Below are positions 36,700 through 39,527 of a stretch of 39,527 nt of DNA, one piece after another. Origin of the DNA: Lysobacterales bacterium. Lineage in GTDB: Bacteria; Pseudomonadota; Gammaproteobacteria; Xanthomonadales; SZUA-36. Within the stretch, counting starts at the first letter, position 1, and each line of letters starts with the position of its first letter. Under the pieces are notes generated by a model, which saw nothing but the letters and a program-made list of their open reading frames with translations, was not told where the DNA came from and ran no database searches. The stretch covers positions 7,561-47,087 of the forward strand of contig WVWV01000009.1 in assembly GCA_011773845.1 (NCBI GenBank), given 5' to 3'. A program made the position numbers and the translations under genes.

Positions 36700-37725
36700 T
36701 CAACGCAGCAGGCGGTAATCGCTGCCGGACAGCGCTTTGACCAGCACGCCGCCACTGTCCAGGCTGGCTTTCAGGTAATCCGGTGGCGCGTTGAGCACCA
36801 GGCCGAATCGTACCTCGCCCGGCGCCGCCGCGACGATCCGCACCGCGTCGACCAGGCTCAGGCCCTCCAGGTACGCGAGTATCCGCGCGTAGTCGCCCGC
36901 GTCACGAAAGCCGCTCACCGCCAACTCCAGCGGCCAGGCGCCCTCGCTCAGGGCTTCGATCGACTGGTGGGCGGCGACCCGGTCGGCCAGGGCGTGCACA
37001 CCCTCGACCAGCGCGAACGACAACTCCGGATCATGCGTGCGCCAGCCGGCGGAATCATCAAAGGCCGTGTAAGTCCAGCGCAGCGTCCAATCGGGACCCT
37101 CGCGACGCGCGGCAACGATCACCACCCCACCGGTGTCCGCCCCGGGGGCCAGCAGTTGCTCGGTAAACCCGCCCCACAGCAGCTGCAGATCGACCGCGTC
37201 CTTCAGTTCCTCGCTCAGTTCCGGGAACGCGATAGGCAGCCCCCGCGAAGCCGCCACGTCACCCATCGCGTCCCAGGCATAGGTGTATTCTTCCGGCAAC
37301 AGGCGCCGGCCGCGCCCGTCGTCCACCACCACCCACAAGGTGACCGGCCTGCGCTCGTGACGCCAGCGCGGCAGCTCCAGCGCCCGCACGATGCGGTCGA
37401 CCGCCGCCGGCAGGAATTCGGCGACCAGCCACAGCTGCTCGTTCACCGAACCGTCGGGCCGCGCGCGTTCACGCGCACGGTAGTGAAACGACACCAGGAT
37501 GCGGCCGGCATCGGCGAGGACTTCATCCAGGGCCGGGCCGGGCGGCAGTTCCCGCTGGCCGGTCTGCTTCTGGAGGACGTGAATCAGCGCCGCCGGCAGG
37601 GCGCGGCTCCGCTCTGCCACGCCCTGCCCACTCACCACCACCTCACCCGCATACAGGCCCTCGGCCGCTGCATCGTGACCGGCCAGCAACACCAGGCAGA
37701 GCAGCAAGAGTAGGAGCTTTGGCAT
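36700..37725 (-). CDS. DUF2066 exported protein
   Basis: A 341-residue protein with a cleavable signal peptide ([22 protein letters not shown]). The mature part begins [13 protein letters not shown] and continues with [22 protein letters not shown], then [23 protein letters not shown] and [17 protein letters not shown]. This order and its place between purM and perM match the DUF2066 family of gammaproteobacteria, whose function is unknown. The C-terminal part ([21 protein letters not shown]) is weakly conserved. The ATG at 37725 opens the signal peptide; the frame is open 20 codons further but that stretch is not conserved. Divergent from purM with 96 bases between. Confidence 0.85.
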   Translation of the reverse strand: MPKLLLLLLCLVLLAGHDAAAEGLYAGEVVVSGQGVAERSRALPAALIHVLQKQTGQRELPPGPALDEVLADAGRILVSFHYRARERARPDGSVNEQLWLVAEFLPAAVDRIVRALELPRWRHERRPVTLWVVVDDGRGRRLLPEEYTYAWDAMGDVAASRGLPIAFPELSEELKDAVDLQLLWGGFTEQLLAPGADTGGVVIVAARREGPDWTLRWTYTAFDDSAGWRTHDPELSFALVEGVHALADRVAAHQSIEALSEGAWPLELAVSGFRDAGDYARILAYLEGLSLVDAVRIVAAAPGEVRFGLVLNAPPDYLKASLDSGGVLVKALSGSDYRLLR

Positions 37726-37750
37726 GGAAACCTGCGGACGGAGGCAGCTG

Positions 37751-37780
37751 ATGACGGGTGTTCTCGCGCCCAAATACGAT
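37751..37780 (+). promoter_or_regulatory. Possible purM promoter
   Basis: ATGACG (37751-37756) and TACGAT (37775-37780) are 18 bases apart, 41 bases before the proposed purM start. Each hexamer matches four of six consensus positions. No PurR-box-like sequence was seen. Confidence 0.33.
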
Positions 37781-37821
37781 ACCATAAGGCGCCCCTTTCA
37801 CGAACAGCAGGCCAACCCGGT

Positions 37822-38892
37822 TTGAACGAATCCGACCACCCACAGGGCGGGCTGACCTACCGCGACGCCGGCGTGGATATCGATGCCGGCAACGCGCTGG
37901 TGGAACGCATCAAGCCGGCCGTGGCTTCCACCCTGAGGCCGGAGGTGCTCACCGGCCTCGGCGGCTTCGGCGGGCTGTTCGGGCTCGACCCGGCCAAGTA
38001 CGAGGCCCCGGTACTGGTCGCCGGCACCGACGGCGTCGGCACCAAGCTGATGCTGGCACGGCAGCTGGACCGGCACGACACCATCGGCATCGACCTGGTC
38101 GCCATGTGCGTCAACGATATTCTCGCCTGCGGTGCGGAGCCGCTGTTTTTTCTCGATTATTTCGCTACCGGGCGGATCGAGCCCGGCCAGGCGCAAACCG
38201 TGATCGAGGGCATCGCCGAAGGCTGCCGGCAGGCCGGTTGCGCCCTGATCGGCGGGGAGACGGCCGAGATGCCCGGCCTATACGGGGCGGGCTGCTACGA
38301 CCTGGCCGGTTTCGCGGTCGGGGTGGTTGAGCGCTCGCGCGTGATCGATGGGTCGGGCATCCGGGCCGGCCATCGGCTGATCGGACTGCCCTCTTCAGGC
38401 CCGCACTCCAACGGCTATTCACTGATCCGCAAGGTGCTCGACCTGTCCGCCGCGGACACCAACCAGGCTTTCGACGCCGGGGCCGGCTCCCTGACCACGC
38501 TGGGCGAGGCTCTGCTGGCACCGACCCGCATTTACGTCGACACGGTGCGGGGGCTGATGGACCGGTTCCCGCTCGCTGGGCTGGCGCACATCACTGGCGG
38601 CGGCCTGACCGAGAACGTCATCCGCGTGGTGCCGACTGACCTCGGCATCACGGTCGATCTCGCTGCCTGGCGGCGCCCGGCCATCTTTGACTGGCTTCAG
38701 GAGGCCGGACGCATCAGCGGGCCCGAGATGCTGCGCACGTTCAATTGCGGGATCGGCATGGTGCTGGTGGTGGATGAGGCCGACTGCGAGCCGATGCTGG
38801 CGCATCTCCGCGCCGCGGGGGAGGACGCCGTGGTGATCGGCGAGGTGCACGCGGCAGCCGGCGACGGGCGCGTGACATGGCAGGGCCAGTGA
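37822..38892 (+). CDS. purM: Phosphoribosylformylglycinamidine cyclo-ligase (AIR synthetase)
   Basis: A 356-residue PurM, fifth step of purine synthesis (FGAM plus ATP to AIR). Family landmarks are [21 protein letters not shown] at the start, [11 protein letters not shown], the glycine-rich [37 protein letters not shown] and [11 protein letters not shown]. The start is a TTG at 37822 ([20 protein letters not shown]), which aligns with known PurM starts; no ATG or GTG fits. The unusual codon may lower translation. It overlaps purN at its 3' end. Confidence 0.95.
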   Translation: MNESDHPQGGLTYRDAGVDIDAGNALVERIKPAVASTLRPEVLTGLGGFGGLFGLDPAKYEAPVLVAGTDGVGTKLMLARQLDRHDTIGIDLVAMCVNDILACGAEPLFFLDYFATGRIEPGQAQTVIEGIAEGCRQAGCALIGGETAEMPGLYGAGCYDLAGFAVGVVERSRVIDGSGIRAGHRLIGLPSSGPHSNGYSLIRKVLDLSAADTNQAFDAGAGSLTTLGEALLAPTRIYVDTVRGLMDRFPLAGLAHITGGGLTENVIRVVPTDLGITVDLAAWRRPAIFDWLQEAGRISGPEMLRTFNCGIGMVLVVDEADCEPMLAHLRAAGEDAVVIGEVHAAAGDGRVTWQGQ

Positions 38893-39527
38893 GCGCGAGC
38901 CCCCTGGGCGTCGCCGTATTGATCTCGGGGACCGGCTCCAACCTCAAGACCCTCATCGACGCGCAGCGCGTGGGCGCGCTGGACATTGACATCCGTTGCG
39001 TCATCAGCAACCGCGCGACGGCACCGGGCTTGAAGCACGCCGAGACGGCGGCAATCCCCCACTTCATCATCGATGCGCACAGCACTGGCGATGGGCGGGC
39101 GCAGGACCGGGCGATCACCGCAAGGCTCGGCGACGGCCGCATCGGGCTGGCCGTGCTGGCGGGCTACATGCGCATCCTCGGCACGGCCCCCGTGGAGCGT
39201 TTCGCAGGCCGCATGATCAATCTGCACCCATCGCTGTTGCCGGCCTACCCCGGGCTGGACACCTACCGGCGGGTGCTGGCGGCGGGCGACCGCGAGCACG
39301 GCGCCAGCATCCACTTCGTCACCCCCGAACTCGATGGCGGACCGGTGATTTCGCAGGTCAGGATACCGGTGAGGCGCGATGACGACGACCGCTCGCTGGC
39401 CGCGCGGCTCGCGCCACGGGAACACCGCCTGTTGGTGGCGACCGTGGAATTATTCGCGCAGCGCCGAGTCGAAATGGTGGGCGGACAGGTGGCGCTGGAC
39501 GCGGAAATCCTGCCGCGCCCGCTGCTG
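38877..39527 (+). CDS. purN: Phosphoribosylglycinamide formyltransferase, 3' end cut by window edge
   Basis: The visible 217 residues contain nearly the whole of PurN, the folate-dependent GAR transformylase. It has [35 protein letters not shown], the catalytic Asn-x-His in [36 protein letters not shown] with the catalytic Asp, and the usual end region (EHRLL). I chose the ATG at 38877, 16 bases inside purM; a GTG at 38889 forming GTGA with the purM stop is a realistic alternative. No stop codon is reached before the window ends. Confidence 0.93.
   Translation, partial: MAGPVSASPLGVAVLISGTGSNLKTLIDAQRVGALDIDIRCVISNRATAPGLKHAETAAIPHFIIDAHSTGDGRAQDRAITARLGDGRIGLAVLAGYMRILGTAPVERFAGRMINLHPSLLPAYPGLDTYRRVLAAGDREHGASIHFVTPELDGGPVISQVRIPVRRDDDDRSLAARLAPREHRLLVATVELFAQRRVEMVGGQVALDAEILPRPLL

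Overview
The window is GC-rich, densely packed chromosomal DNA from a gammaproteobacterium. The support is a PspABC operon behind a sigma-54 promoter, Hda with its clamp-binding motif, the purN-purM / DUF2066-perM-hda neighbourhood, a YajR-like transporter beside ssb, an IscR-like SUF regulator, AmgK-MurU and MurL-MurD2. The mix suggests the Xanthomonadales/Chromatiales side of the class. I cannot name a genus. I saw no rRNA or tRNA genes, CRISPR array, insertion sequence or phage genes, so this is core genome rather than an island.

Layout. 1-1769 (minus): rplU-rpmA, an intrinsic terminator, then obgE cut by the window edge. 1949-7944: uvrA, an enoyl-CoA isomerase-like crotonase, then a minus-strand FKBP isomerase, NudL-type hydrolase and mercaptopyruvate sulfurtransferase. 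8098-9592: pspABC with a complete-looking sigma-54 control region. 9696-9910: a 52-residue orphan ORF with its own terminator. 10023-13684: an enoyl-CoA hydratase, then manC, rmlD and ssb on the minus strand. 13895-16733: MFS exporter, ispB and a cyclophilin. 16883-21737 (minus): methyltransferase, aspartokinase, murL, murD2. 21923-24658: a glycine-zipper envelope protein and an EF-G paralogue. 24669-30293 (minus): SUF regulator, sufB, sufC, sufD, sufS and a Rieske ferredoxin. 30407-33898: amgK, murU and a large unknown lipoprotein behind a striking palindrome. 33962-39527: short AMP nucleosidase, hda, perM, DUF2066 protein, then divergent purM-purN.

The strongest biological theme is peptidoglycan precursor supply. 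MurD2 plus MurL is the route in which L-Glu is added to UDP-MurNAc-L-Ala and then epimerised on the nucleotide precursor, instead of free D-Glu being made by a racemase. A translationally coupled aspartokinase ties this to the diaminopimelate branch. AmgK-MurU, 12 kb away, feeds recycled MurNAc into the same UDP-MurNAc pool.

Other points of interest are an L21 protein with a histone-H1-like tail, an EF-G paralogue with a remodelled switch I, a 79-bp inverted-repeat element behind murD2, and a gene order in which two widely conserved divergent pairs (rplU|ispB and uvrA|MFS-ssb) seem to have exchanged partners.
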